From assembly GCA_031402435.1 (NCBI GenBank), contig JANNSJ010000047.1, positions 65,236 through 129,235 on the forward strand: a stretch of 64,000 nucleotides of DNA, written 5' to 3'. The DNA comes from UBA11986 sp031402435 (GTDB taxonomy: Bacteria; Bacteroidota; Ignavibacteria; UBA10030; UBA6906). The first letter of the stretch is position 1; each line of letters opens with the position of its first letter. The position numbers and the translations under genes are program-made. Positions 1-7,461 of the stretch are shown in pieces. The notes under the pieces are model-generated. The model worked only from the letters and a program-made list of their open reading frames with translations. It was not told the origin of the DNA and searched no databases.

Positions 1-170
1 AAAGGTACCAGAATACCGCCGGGACGGAAGTAAATGCAATCACAACCAATAAGAATTCATCTGATGCCATGCCTGACTCCTGAGAAGTTCAACGTTGTAT
101 CATGATCATTCAATGGTAAGACGTACGAGACAGGTGGAAGGTTAACAGTCGGGCGTCCAAAAATAACCGT

Positions 171-533
171 CTACTTCAACGGGGCGTCATATCGATCACC
201 GTGGCTTTTCGGAACTGAAATGACAAGGAATGAGACATCCGCAGACGATTCATTCCGGAACTGGTGCGGAACACCCGGCGGGATTTCGACACCCTGATGC
301 TTCTTGAGGATGATTGTTTGAGAGTCCGTTGCAATCACTGCTTCGCCTTCAAGGACGTAGAAAAACTGTCGGGAGAGTTTGTGGAAGTGCGTTGTCTCTG
401 ATTTACCCGGAGGAACTCGCTCTTGAATCACGCTGACGTCGTCCCTCTTCAAGAGATGCCAACCGTCGCATCCATCACCCCAGATGTAATGCTCAGAAGG
501 CTTTGTGTCCACGACATTGAGATGGTCTGCCAT
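171..533 (-). CDS. Small cupin-domain protein
   Basis: A 120-residue single-domain cupin. Motif 1 contains H49 and H51 (HFH) and ends in the VLEG turn; the usual glutamate is replaced by Q56. Motif 2 is IPPGVPHQFRN with H90. This is the double-stranded beta-helix fold with two to three potential metal ligands; substrate and reaction cannot be told, and such proteins may be enzymes or small-molecule binders. Two ATGs occur in tandem at 536 and 533; a GAGG lies 5 bases before the second, so 533 is preferred. A small ORF with a hydrophobic C-terminal half (541-666) ends just upstream, with its TGA touching this ribosome-binding site. Confidence 0.8.
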   Translation of the reverse strand: MADHLNVVDTKPSEHYIWGDGCDGWHLLKRDDVSVIQERVPPGKSETTHFHKLSRQFFYVLEGEAVIATDSQTIILKKHQGVEIPPGVPHQFRNESSADVSFLVISVPKSHGDRYDAPLK

Positions 534-540
534 CATTACC

Positions 541-666
541 TCACAACAATGTTTGATATCCGTTCACGAACACCTTCACAGCAAAATAGAGGACAATGCT
601 GCCGAAGCAAGCGAGAACCCCGCATGATAATCGAAGAGAGGGATGAACCTGGAATGGGGTACGCAT
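541..666 (-). CDS. Possible 41-residue small membrane protein
   Basis: Too short for standard ORF listing. The reading frame MRTPFQVHPSLRLS is followed by a hydrophobic stretch (CGVLACFGSIVLYFAVKVF) and a short polar end. Its TGA (541-543) abuts the ribosome-binding site of the cupin gene, so the two could be translationally coupled. There is no strong ribosome-binding site before this ATG (only a GGAC) and no homology can be judged, so it may be chance. Confidence 0.3.
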   Translation of the reverse strand: MRTPFQVHPSLRLSCGVLACFGSIVLYFAVKVFVNGYQTLL

Positions 667-741
667 CGCTTGTCCAACAATATGAAGGAATTGTCAAAAA
701 CTCAAGACTGGCAATTCACTTAAGGAGGACAGGAAATATTC

Positions 742-805
742 TGTAAAGAATACTTGACAAACGATTTTCGCCGCAGTATATTAGTCGTGTCAAGAATACT
801 TTACA
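742..805 (+). promoter_or_regulatory. Promoter flanked by two 18-bp palindromic operators
   Basis: TTGACA at 754-759 and TATATT at 777-782 are separated by exactly 17 bases and match a sigma70-type promoter. Two copies of an 18-bp imperfect palindrome sit around it: TGTAAAGAATACTTGACA (742-759, containing the -35) and TGTCAAGAATACTTTACA (788-805, just past the -10). Each reads TGTMAAG-W-AT-W-CTTKACA. A repressor bound to both would block polymerase. The obvious candidate is the HTH protein encoded second in this operon (1204-1401). The ribosome-binding site GGAGG follows at 812-816. Confidence 0.75.
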
Positions 806-820
806 TTCAACGGAGGATAT

Positions 821-1207
821 ATGATGGCACTAACCGGAACAGGCCGGAAATTGATTCCGGTACTCACCTTTGTTTCAACATGGTTCATCGCACGGGGAAT
901 TCTTGAACTGGATGACATCAATCCTGCGCTGCGTGTCGCCGCCGCCCTGCTTCCAATCCCCCCATTCTCATTCATGCTCTGGCAAATTATCAAAGGGGTC
1001 AGGCAGATGGACGAGCTTGAGCAGCGCATACACCTGGAGGCTCTTGCAGTCGCCTTTCCACTCTCCATGATTCTCTTGATGACGTTGGGCCTCTTGGAAC
1101 TTGCAATAGAGCTACCAGCCGAAGATCTTAGCTACCGTCATGTGTGGGCATTACTTCCAGCGCTCTACTTCGCCGGACTGGCCCTTGCACGGAGGCGTTA
1201 TCAATGA
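821..1207 (+). CDS. Four-helix membrane protein, partner of HTH regulator
   Basis: 128 residues with four probable transmembrane segments (about 10-28, 38-58, 74-94 and 107-124). The polar stretch QMDELEQRIHLEALA before helix 3 resembles small membrane proteins often encoded next to short XRE-type regulators; this is a recollection of gene context, not a named family. GGAGG at 812-816 serves ATG 821 (4-base spacing) or ATG 824 (7 bases); the latter may be the true start. The stop codon overlaps the start of the HTH gene as ATGA, implying coupled translation. Function unknown. Confidence 0.75.
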   Translation: MMALTGTGRKLIPVLTFVSTWFIARGILELDDINPALRVAAALLPIPPFSFMLWQIIKGVRQMDELEQRIHLEALAVAFPLSMILLMTLGLLELAIELPAEDLSYRHVWALLPALYFAGLALARRRYQ

Positions 1208-1401
1208 AGAACAAGATTCGTTCGATGCGTACCGAACGGAACTGGTCGCAGGAGGAGATGGCGCAAAAGCTCGGAGTCTCGCGCCAGACCGTGAACGCAA
1301 TCGAGAATGACAAATATGACCCGATGCTGCCACTGGCGTACAAAATTGCCAGGGCATTCGGGAAGAGGATTGAAGATGTATTTCAGTTGGATGAGAGATA
1401 G
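1204..1401 (+). CDS. XRE-family small HTH transcriptional regulator
   Basis: A 65-residue protein made almost entirely of one HTH_3 (Cro/CI-type) domain: RNWSQEEMAQKLGVSRQ is the scanning and recognition helix region (about residues 11-27), followed by TVNAIENDKYDPMLPLA. It belongs to the YozG-like class of minimal regulators. The start ATG at 1204 overlaps the stop of the membrane protein gene (ATGA); the open frame extends further upstream but only inside that gene. The two palindromes at the operon promoter (742-805) are the expected size for a dimeric XRE repressor, so autoregulation is likely. Confidence 0.85.
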   Translation: MKNKIRSMRTERNWSQEEMAQKLGVSRQTVNAIENDKYDPMLPLAYKIARAFGKRIEDVFQLDER

Positions 1402-1413
1402 GCGAAGGTCCGC

Positions 1414-1908
1414 TCAGCTATTGTCGAACAAGGTAGTATGCGACGCAGTCTTGTTGAAGCCGGACGTCGCCATCACCACAATGTTTCTCAACATAATCAG
1501 ACCAGGCTGCTTCAGAATTCGCGTGAACTCAGCTGCGGCCTCTGGCGTCGCAAACCAGTGGAAGGCCTGCGCTGCCACCACCACATCAACAGAGTGATCA
1601 GGAAGTGTAGTGAGAGTAGCTTCACCATTTACAGAATGAAATCCAGAGAACGATGTAAGCGATTCTTCCGCTCGCGCGCTCATCGGTGCGTTTGGCTCAA
1701 CTCCATACACAGTGAAACCGTTTTCGAGCAACAGCGTCGAGAAGATTCCTGTTCCGGATCCGATATCAGCAACTGAAAGCGGTGCAGATAAAGTGGCGTG
1801 GAGTTTTTTCTTGATAGAATCAAGCAGCGCTTGCGGATAGGACGGCCGATGCTTTACATAAGCATCGGCACGACTGGAGAAACGATCTTTGGGTTTGAAG
1901 TCGATCAT
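1414..1908 (-). CDS. Class I SAM methyltransferase, C-terminally short
   Basis: Begins MIDFKPKDRFSSRADAYVKHRP, typical of a family of about 250-residue SAM methyltransferases (Methyltransf_11 type). Motif I is VADIGSGTG (about residues 46-54), with the later DVVVAAQAFHWF segment. The protein stops at 164 residues, shortly after the FTRILKQPG strand, so the roughly 80-residue C-terminal part usual in this family is missing. The last 20 or so residues (from RNIVVMATSG) do not look like the family. The gene ends 12 bp from the convergent HTH gene. It may be a decayed gene. ATG 1908 is preferred over upstream in-frame codons that have no family similarity. Confidence 0.7.
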   Translation of the reverse strand: MIDFKPKDRFSSRADAYVKHRPSYPQALLDSIKKKLHATLSAPLSVADIGSGTGIFSTLLLENGFTVYGVEPNAPMSARAEESLTSFSGFHSVNGEATLTTLPDHSVDVVVAAQAFHWFATPEAAAEFTRILKQPGLIMLRNIVVMATSGFNKTASHTTLFDNS

Positions 1909-1975
1909 ACTCGTATCATTGGCGGGGTATGCAAGATACGGCCCGGAATGCCAACACGAGAAGTCACAGCGGACT

Positions 1976-2917
1976 TTAGTCGTGCTGGCTCTCGAGCCAA
2001 CGCTCTGCATCAATAGCAGCCATGCAACCTGTGCCGGCTGCAGTTACCGCCTGACGATACAGGCTGTCCGCAACGTCACCGGCGGCAAAGACTCCTGCAA
2101 TATTGGTCTTCGTGCTGCCCGGTTGCACTTTGAGGTAGCCAACCGCATCCATATCGAGCTTGCCCTTGAACAGATCGGTGTTGGGCTTGTGGCCGATTCC
2201 CATGAACACTCCATCAGACCGCATTGTTGTTGTTGTACCGGTCTTGAGGTTCTTCAACTTTACTGCGTTGACAGTCTTCTTGCCATTATCGGTTTTGCCA
2301 AGTATCTCTTCAACAACTGAATCCCACACGAATGCAATCTTCGGATTCTTCTGCGCCTTGTCCTGCATGATCTTCGATGCGCGAAGCGAATCACGACGAT
2401 GCACAATCGTCACCTTGGTGGCAAACTTGGTGAGGAACGTTGCCTCTTCAATTGCCGTATCGCCGCCGCCCACCACAATCACTTCGAGTCCTTTGAAAAA
2501 GAACCCATCGCATGTTGCGCACGCCGACACACCATATCCCATATACTCCTTTTCCGAAGGAAGGTCGAGCAGCTTTGCTGTCGCTCCCGTTGAAACGATA
2601 ACAGCATCCGCCGTGTACAGTTCATCATCCGCCCAAACCTTGAACGGTCGTGATGAGAAATCCACTTTTGTTATGAGCTTGTACAACGACGTGGCGCCAA
2701 ACCGATGTGCCTGCTCACGAAACACCTCCATCAACTCCGGCCCCATGATGCCCTTGGCAAAACCCGGATAGTTTTCCACTTCCGTGGTAATCGTGAGCTG
2801 ACCGCCCGGTTGCATTCCTTCAAAGACCACGGGATTCAGACTTGCACGAGCAGCATACAACGCAGCCGTAAACCCGGCCGGACCCGAACCAATGATGATG
2901 AGTTTATGATGATTCAT
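1976..2917 (-). CDS. trxB: Thioredoxin reductase
   Basis: 313-residue NADPH-dependent flavoprotein that reduces thioredoxin. The FAD-binding GSGPAGF is at about residues 10-16, the redox-active CATC at C133/C136, the NADPH-binding GGGDTAIEEA from about 150, and the C-terminal FAD motif GVFAAGDVADS near 275. Length and layout match bacterial low-molecular-weight TrxB. The start at 2917 is chosen because GGAG sits 6 bases before it; an upstream in-frame ATG at 2929 lacks a site. Thioredoxin itself is not encoded nearby. Confidence 0.96.
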   Translation of the reverse strand: MNHHKLIIIGSGPAGFTAALYAARASLNPVVFEGMQPGGQLTITTEVENYPGFAKGIMGPELMEVFREQAHRFGATSLYKLITKVDFSSRPFKVWADDELYTADAVIVSTGATAKLLDLPSEKEYMGYGVSACATCDGFFFKGLEVIVVGGGDTAIEEATFLTKFATKVTIVHRRDSLRASKIMQDKAQKNPKIAFVWDSVVEEILGKTDNGKKTVNAVKLKNLKTGTTTTMRSDGVFMGIGHKPNTDLFKGKLDMDAVGYLKVQPGSTKTNIAGVFAAGDVADSLYRQAVTAAGTGCMAAIDAERWLESQHD

Positions 2918-2950
2918 TACGTTCTCCATTCTTCGTGTATCACCAGAGTA

Positions 2951-3895
2951 CTACAACTTGTCCTGGGATTTATTTTCCAGAACAATCCCAACGTTGCGCG
3001 TTATTCCCTCCCGCTTCGTCCGTTTGATGGGACTTCCCTTAAACTTTCCTGAAAACTCTTCTTGCGTCATTCCCTTCCACTCCTCGAGCTTCGGCGAGAC
3101 ATTCCATGCTCTCGGCTCAAACCGAGCCTCGTTCGTTTCGGTCGAGAACTTGTGATTCCACGGACATACATCCTGACAAATATCACAGCCGTAGATCCAA
3201 TTCTCAAAATGCTCTTTCGCGTCACTGACAATCTCACCGCGATGTTCGATGGAGAGATATGAAATGCACCGGTTCGAGTCAACGACATACGGTTCAACAA
3301 TTGCGTCCGTCGGGCAGGCTTCAATGCAAAGCGTGCAACTGCCGCAGTGGTCAGTTGCCGGTGCGTCGTAATCGAGTTCGAGCGTCGTGATCAACTCGCC
3401 GAGAAACACCCACGAGCCGTGGTCCTGCGTGATGACGTTCGTATGTTTCGCAATCCACCCGATGCCGGCTCGTTGCGCCCACACTTTGTCCATCACCGGA
3501 CCCGTGTCCACATAATACCGTCCGTCGATTCCCGGAAACTCTGGCTGCATCCACGCCCAGAGCTGCTTCAGCTTCCCGACGAGTATGTCATGGTAATCAT
3601 CGCCCCAAGCATAGCGCGAGATTTTTCCGACGTCAGGCTCGCTCGAGTGTTGAACGGGAGTATAGTAATTGAGGGCAACACAGATGACAGATTTTGCGCC
3701 GGGTACGATGACGGCTGGATCAGTCCGTTTCTCAACATTACGTGCCATCCAATCCATTGAGCCTTGATAGCCGCGGCTCAACCATTCCTGCAGATGCGCT
3801 GCCTCTTCATCGAGCTGTTCTACTCTTGCAATACCAACTTTGGTAAAGCCGAGTTCCAAGGCCTTGAGTTTGATTCTCTCTGTTGCACCAGCCAT
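2951..3895 (-). CDS. queG: Epoxyqueuosine reductase (cobalamin, Fe-S)
   Basis: 314 residues. It catalyses the last step of queuosine synthesis, reducing epoxyqueuosine to queuosine in tRNA, and the family uses cobalamin. The N-terminal QueG domain (GFTKVGIARVEQL) is followed by two 4Fe-4S motifs: C184-x2-C187-x2-C190-x3-C194 and C237-x2-C240-x3-C244, with C210 as a likely extra ligand. ATG 3895 is preceded directly by an in-frame GTG at 3898; either could start translation. It lies 33 bp upstream of trxB on the same strand. It is one of three B12-linked enzymes in the window. Confidence 0.95.
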   Translation of the reverse strand: MAGATERIKLKALELGFTKVGIARVEQLDEEAAHLQEWLSRGYQGSMDWMARNVEKRTDPAVIVPGAKSVICVALNYYTPVQHSSEPDVGKISRYAWGDDYHDILVGKLKQLWAWMQPEFPGIDGRYYVDTGPVMDKVWAQRAGIGWIAKHTNVITQDHGSWVFLGELITTLELDYDAPATDHCGSCTLCIEACPTDAIVEPYVVDSNRCISYLSIEHRGEIVSDAKEHFENWIYGCDICQDVCPWNHKFSTETNEARFEPRAWNVSPKLEEWKGMTQEEFSGKFKGSPIKRTKREGITRNVGIVLENKSQDKL

Positions 3896-3916
3896 CACTC
3901 AACTCTCATTCTACAT

Positions 3917-4234
3917 TCACCATGCACTTGCCGGCTTCTCCACAAACACATTCTCCCCTTCCACCCTCACCTCATACACTTTTGCTTTCCCACTGCCAAC
4001 TTTTGGTTGGCCGTCTTCAAGACAGAACGCCCATCCATGCATTGGGCAGGTAAGGTACAAACCGTCGAGCGTGCCTTGATGCAACATGGAGAAATGCTGG
4101 TGAGGACAAACATTGTTGATGGCATACACTTTCCCGTCAACCCGCCACAGCGCAATCGCTTCATTTTCAACATGCACGAGTGTACCACGCCGTTCGTGAA
4201 GATCGGATGTCCTTGCCACTTTCACAAACTCCAC
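3917..4234 (-). CDS. Rieske [2Fe-2S] ferredoxin-like protein
   Basis: A 105-residue stand-alone Rieske domain. Cluster ligands are C43-P-H45 and C63-P-M-H66, within NVCPHQHFSM and TCPMHGWAF. It resembles the small NirD-type and dioxygenase-ferredoxin Rieske proteins that pass electrons to a partner reductase or oxygenase. No oxygenase or nitrite reductase lies next to it; neighbours are queG and an MBL-fold enzyme, so the partner is unknown. No signal peptide is visible, so it is cytoplasmic. Confidence 0.9.
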   Translation of the reverse strand: MEFVKVARTSDLHERRGTLVHVENEAIALWRVDGKVYAINNVCPHQHFSMLHQGTLDGLYLTCPMHGWAFCLEDGQPKVGSGKAKVYEVRVEGENVFVEKPASAW

Positions 4235-4279
4235 GTCACTCCTACTTATGATAACAAATCCTTGTTCCCGATGGGGATC

Positions 4280-5122
4280 TCACATCGCAATGGGCATATC
4301 CGGAACAATGCCTTTGTCTGACTTCACCAGCCTCACTGCAGCAGTCACGGGATCATGTTCAAAGAAGAGTATCCAACGTTCATCGGCTGCCTGGTTAAGA
4401 ATTTTGCGTTTCTCTTCCAGCGTCACCAATGGCCTGAGGTCATACGCCATGATCCAAGGGAGGTTGACGTGCGTTGTCGTCGGCATGAGGTCGGCACAAT
4501 AGATGAGCGTCGTACTGCCATCGGTAATCACCGGACACTGCAATGCAGTCGTATGTCCATTAACAATTCTCACGCTGATTCCCGGGAAGATCTCGTCCTC
4601 ACCATGAGTAAACTCGAGAACCCCATTCTGTTTCAGCGGCATGTAATCATCCTTGAAGAAGCTTGCCCTGTCACGCTCGGTGGGATTCATCGCTGCATCC
4701 CAGTGTTCACGCTGGACGTAGTACTTCGCTTTCGGGAACGTCGGTCTCAGTTCGCCGTTATCGTTCACCGTCGACCCACCAGCATGATCGAAATGTAGAT
4801 GCGTAAGGATGACATCAGTGATGTCGTCAGGAGTAAGATTGTGTTGGTTCAGCGAAGAGACAATATTGTGTTGACTTGTATCGAACTTGTAGATGGAAGT
4901 CAGCTTTTCGTTGTACTTCGAGCCATTGCCAACATCAACGAGGATTTTCCTTCCGTTGCCGATGATGAGTAATGCCCGCGCAGCGAGAGCAATGCGGTTT
5001 TTCTCGTCGGGGGGATTGGTCTTCTCCCAGAGCGGTTTGGGCACAACGCCGAACATCGCCCCGCCATCAAGGGCGAAGCGGCCGGTTTCAATTGCGTGAA
5101 GTTGATAGGGCCCTATATTCAT
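4280..5122 (-). CDS. Metallo-beta-lactamase-fold hydrolase
   Basis: 280 residues. The zinc motif THLHFDHAGG gives H108, H110, D112 and H113; the later ligands appear in VNGHTTALQ, YCADLMPT and EHDPV. The layout and the N-terminal GPYQLHAIETGRFALDGG resemble the AiiA/lactonase-like branch of MBL-fold enzymes, but the substrate cannot be assigned. The open frame extends 13 codons upstream of ATG 5122; that extension is encoded by the inverted repeat at 5131-5157 and is unlikely to be authentic. The repeat unit has landed directly in front of this gene and may have changed its promoter. Confidence 0.88.
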   Translation of the reverse strand: MNIGPYQLHAIETGRFALDGGAMFGVVPKPLWEKTNPPDEKNRIALAARALLIIGNGRKILVDVGNGSKYNEKLTSIYKFDTSQHNIVSSLNQHNLTPDDITDVILTHLHFDHAGGSTVNDNGELRPTFPKAKYYVQREHWDAAMNPTERDRASFFKDDYMPLKQNGVLEFTHGEDEIFPGISVRIVNGHTTALQCPVITDGSTTLIYCADLMPTTTHVNLPWIMAYDLRPLVTLEEKRKILNQAADERWILFFEHDPVTAAVRLVKSDKGIVPDMPIAM

Positions 5123-5130
5123 GTTATCTT

Positions 5131-5604
5131 GCCACGAAGGCGCGAAGGCGCGAAGAACCACAAAGAAGAACGAAGGACATTTGTCACAGAATGAGTCTCT
5201 TGATTCCGTTTTTGATCAGTGTAACATCAAAGTTGATAAGATATCCTAAATGCTTACCCGTGAGCTTAAGGTGACTTAGTACTTGAGCCATCCAAACCGG
5301 ATTTATTTCCTCAACTGCTTTTAGTTCACATACCACGAGATCATTCACAAGAACATCAAGCCGTAAACCTTCCTCAAATGTCATTCCTTGATAGATGATT
5401 GGAATATCAAGTTGTCTTTTGATGAAACACCCTCTCTTCACAAGTTCATGACAAAAACATGCCTCATACACTTTCTCCAAAAGACCTGGTCCAAGTTCTT
5501 TATGGACAGTAAAGGCTGCATCAACAATCTTCGCACCGGTTTCTTCCTCTTCGTCTGACAGTATTCTCATGTTGCCCTTCTTCGCGTCTTTGCGTCTTTG
5601 TGGC
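5131..5604. mobile_element. GxxExxY gene bounded by 27-bp inverted repeats
   Basis: The unit runs from a left repeat at 5131-5157 (beginning GCCACGAAGGCGCGAAGG) to its inverted counterpart at 5578-5604 (reverse complement beginning GCCACAAAGACGCAAAGA). About 22 of 27 positions agree; the differences are all G/A. Between them lies only the GxxExxY gene. The unit sits between the ferredoxin and MBL genes. GxxExxY genes with such CACAAAGACGCAAAG-like flanks recur in many environmental genomes, which suggests a small transposable or homing unit; mobility itself is inferred. Confidence 0.5.
5184..5570 (-). CDS. GxxExxY family protein
   Basis: A 128-residue member of the GxxExxY (PDDEXK_3-like) family. 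The name motif is G29-L-L-E32-K-V-Y35; the segment LRLDVLVNDLVVCELKAVEEI has the D...E-x-K pattern of a PD-(D/E)XK nuclease core. Biochemical function of the family is not established. ATG 5570 gives the family N-terminus; an upstream extension would come from the flanking repeat. The gene fills a unit with terminal inverted repeats. Confidence 0.85.
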   Translation of the reverse strand: MRILSDEEEETGAKIVDAAFTVHKELGPGLLEKVYEACFCHELVKRGCFIKRQLDIPIIYQGMTFEEGLRLDVLVNDLVVCELKAVEEINPVWMAQVLSHLKLTGKHLGYLINFDVTLIKNGIKRLIL

Positions 5605-5692
5605 AAACACAACAGGCATTAAACACAAAGGCCGGTTCTGCCGAGAAGCAGGTCACCGACCTTTTTCCTACTTCCTATGGATCATCAAGGTG

Positions 5693-6037
5693 TTACGCTG
5701 TCTTCCTGAAGTGTGATGTTGTCGCTGTCAGTTCGGGGAATTCACGATCCTGGTGGAGAATCTTCGCCCGATCAAACAGGTCTGCTTCGCTTTCAACATG
5801 GTTCGGATCGGCCACACAGCAATCCACCGGACACACCGCCGCGCACTGCTCCTGGTCGAAATGGCCTACACACTCCGTACATTTTTCCGGAACAATGTAG
5901 TAGAAATCATTTGACAGCGCATCATACATCTGTCCATCATATTCGAACTGCACACCACCGGCATAGATCGCCACGTTCGGACATTCGGGCTCACACGCCC
6001 CACAGTTGATGCATTCCTCAGTAATCATTGTTGCCAT
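5693..6037 (-). CDS. 2[4Fe-4S] ferredoxin (YfhL/Alvin type)
   Basis: 114-residue ferredoxin. The first cluster motif is C9-x2-C12-x2-C15-x3-C19-P. The second has the expanded spacing of the Allochromatium-type ferredoxins: C53-x2-C56-x8-C65-x3-C69-P with extra C73. The C-terminal helix (ESEADLFDRAKIL) is also typical. It carries low-potential electrons in the cytoplasm. GGAGG lies 9 bases before ATG 6037, which decides the start over the ATG three codons later. No oxidoreductase partner is adjacent. Confidence 0.93.
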   Translation of the reverse strand: MATMITEECINCGACEPECPNVAIYAGGVQFEYDGQMYDALSNDFYYIVPEKCTECVGHFDQEQCAAVCPVDCCVADPNHVESEADLFDRAKILHQDREFPELTATTSHFRKTA

Positions 6038-6082
6038 GCGAATCTTCCTCCGTTATGTAGTACTTTTCATCTGGTTCAGGTG

Positions 6083-6451
6083 TTACTCGATTTCATTCCA
6101 CCGGATTTGCGGAATCTTTGACACGTCAAACCGTATTGGCTTACCTTCCCTCAAGCTCTCTGCATCATGCAGACAATCACGCAAACAATCAACGAGCAAT
6201 TGCGTTTCCACACCATGATATGCCGGGAGATACTGCTCAAGCTTTGTCAGGGCTTTACTGAATTGACTGCAGGCACCCTTGTAATTTTCGTTTGAGAGAT
6301 GGTAGAATCCAACTGCAGTTTGAATCAAGCCCTGATAGAAAAGCCTGTGATGGCCTGATGTCTCCATCCACAGTTCTTCCCACGTATCATGTGCTTCGAA
6401 GAAGAACTGTCCGTTGAATTCCCTGATGCCGCGTTCAAAAAGCCCTTCCAT
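6083..6451 (-). CDS. DUF309 domain protein
   Basis: 122 residues, all-helical. The family signature is seen at the N-terminus: REFNGQFFFEAHDTWEELW, followed by FYQGLIQTAVGFYHL. DUF309 proteins (TTHA0068-like) have no established function. It lies 45 bp upstream of the ferredoxin gene on the same strand, so the two are probably co-transcribed. Confidence 0.85.
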   Translation of the reverse strand: MEGLFERGIREFNGQFFFEAHDTWEELWMETSGHHRLFYQGLIQTAVGFYHLSNENYKGACSQFSKALTKLEQYLPAYHGVETQLLVDCLRDCLHDAESLREGKPIRFDVSKIPQIRWNEIE

Positions 6452-6596
6452 CTGGCTGTAACCTAAGAAAAAGGCATGGAAATTGCAAGATAGCGGTCTG
6501 AAAAGTTCAGAAAAGTACGACTGGAGGGGACGGGTTAATAACCATAACCGGTAAACAGGAATGTTTGTCCTACCACTGACAGGATAAAGCTGCGGC

Positions 6597-7006
6597 CTAC
6601 TTCATCAACACCATCTTCCGAATTTGGGCTCGTTGCCGCTGGCCAGCCGGTAAAAGTACATCCCGCCAGCAATTTCGTTTGCATGAAATGTTACCGCATA
6701 GCTTCCCGGCTTCAGTTCTTCATTTACAAGTGTAGCAATCTCACGGCCAAGCATGTCGTAGACCCTCAGTGTTACAGGCAACCTCACCCCGTCCCTCTCC
6801 TGCGAGGAGAGGGTGAATGTGATTTTCGTTGTTGGATTGAATGGGTTCGGATAATTTTGAGATAGAACAGCTGAGAGCGGAAGAGGAGAATCTTCTTGAG
6901 CAATGCCGGTTGGATTCATAGGCCTCCGATAGACACCCAGATATGTTGATGCATAAAGAAATCCGTTCTTGCTTGCGGCAAGCGCAGTAATCTTCTCCGG
7001 ATCTCT
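6597..7006 (-). pseudogene. Remnant of a T9SS-sorted secreted protein
   Basis: The frame is open from 7006 (DPEKITALAASKNGFLYAST, a propeller-blade-like sequence) into a T9SS type A sorting domain (SQNYPNPFNPTTKITFTL, then VYDMLGREIATLVNE and GMYFYRL). The whole N-terminal protein, signal peptide included, is missing. A 1-base frameshift near the end makes the current frame end in GRWC at 6605. The other frame gives the expected terminus RKMVLMK followed by TAG at 6597-6599. Two lesions mark this as a dead gene. Its truncated 5' end meets the truncated 5' end of the phosphatase remnant. Confidence 0.75.
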
Positions 7007-7449
7007 TCAACCACAATATCCGGCTCACCATGTTTGTCACGCTCTTCCTCGCCCGGTACGATGAGAATACCCGTGCCCTCACATATTGCAACGCAGGACA
7101 CAATCCTCCGCTCGTTCATCGAGCCAATGGCTCCATTGAAGCGTTGCTTCCAACAGGCGCCGCGATCGGACTCATCGAGCAGACAGATTTCTCGCAAGGC
7201 ACAATTATACTGTATCCCGGCGACCGTCTTCTGCTCTATACCGATGGCGTTGTTGAATCGATGGACGCAGATGAACAACTGTTTGGCCAGGAGCGTTTGG
7301 AAACTCTGTTGCGTGAAACCTCCGGGAGTTCATCACGCAATATGATCGGATCCTTGAAGGAACAACTGCAGAGATTTTCCGGAGAAACCGTTCCGGGAGA
7401 TGACACGACCATCATTGTCGTCAGCGTTATCAGTCACAACCACTCTTAA
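6991..7449 (+). pseudogene. 5'-truncated PP2C/SpoIIE (RsbU-like) phosphatase
   Basis: The C-terminal half of a PPM-type serine phosphatase: FVTLFLARYDENTRALTY, NAGHNPP, LLLYTDGVVES and the metal-binding GDDTT near the end. The open frame begins after a TAA at 6988-6990; the first internal ATG is 7030. The N-terminal half of the catalytic domain and any sensor or response-regulator part are absent, as is any ribosome-binding site. The full family catalyses dephosphorylation of anti-sigma-antagonist proteins; this fragment lacks half of the metal site and is probably inactive. Confidence 0.75.
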
Positions 7450-7461
7450 CAACTCACTGCC

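Noticed and set aside
1..170. Gene at the window start
   Set aside because: No open frame with coding character or recognisable product; left unannotated.
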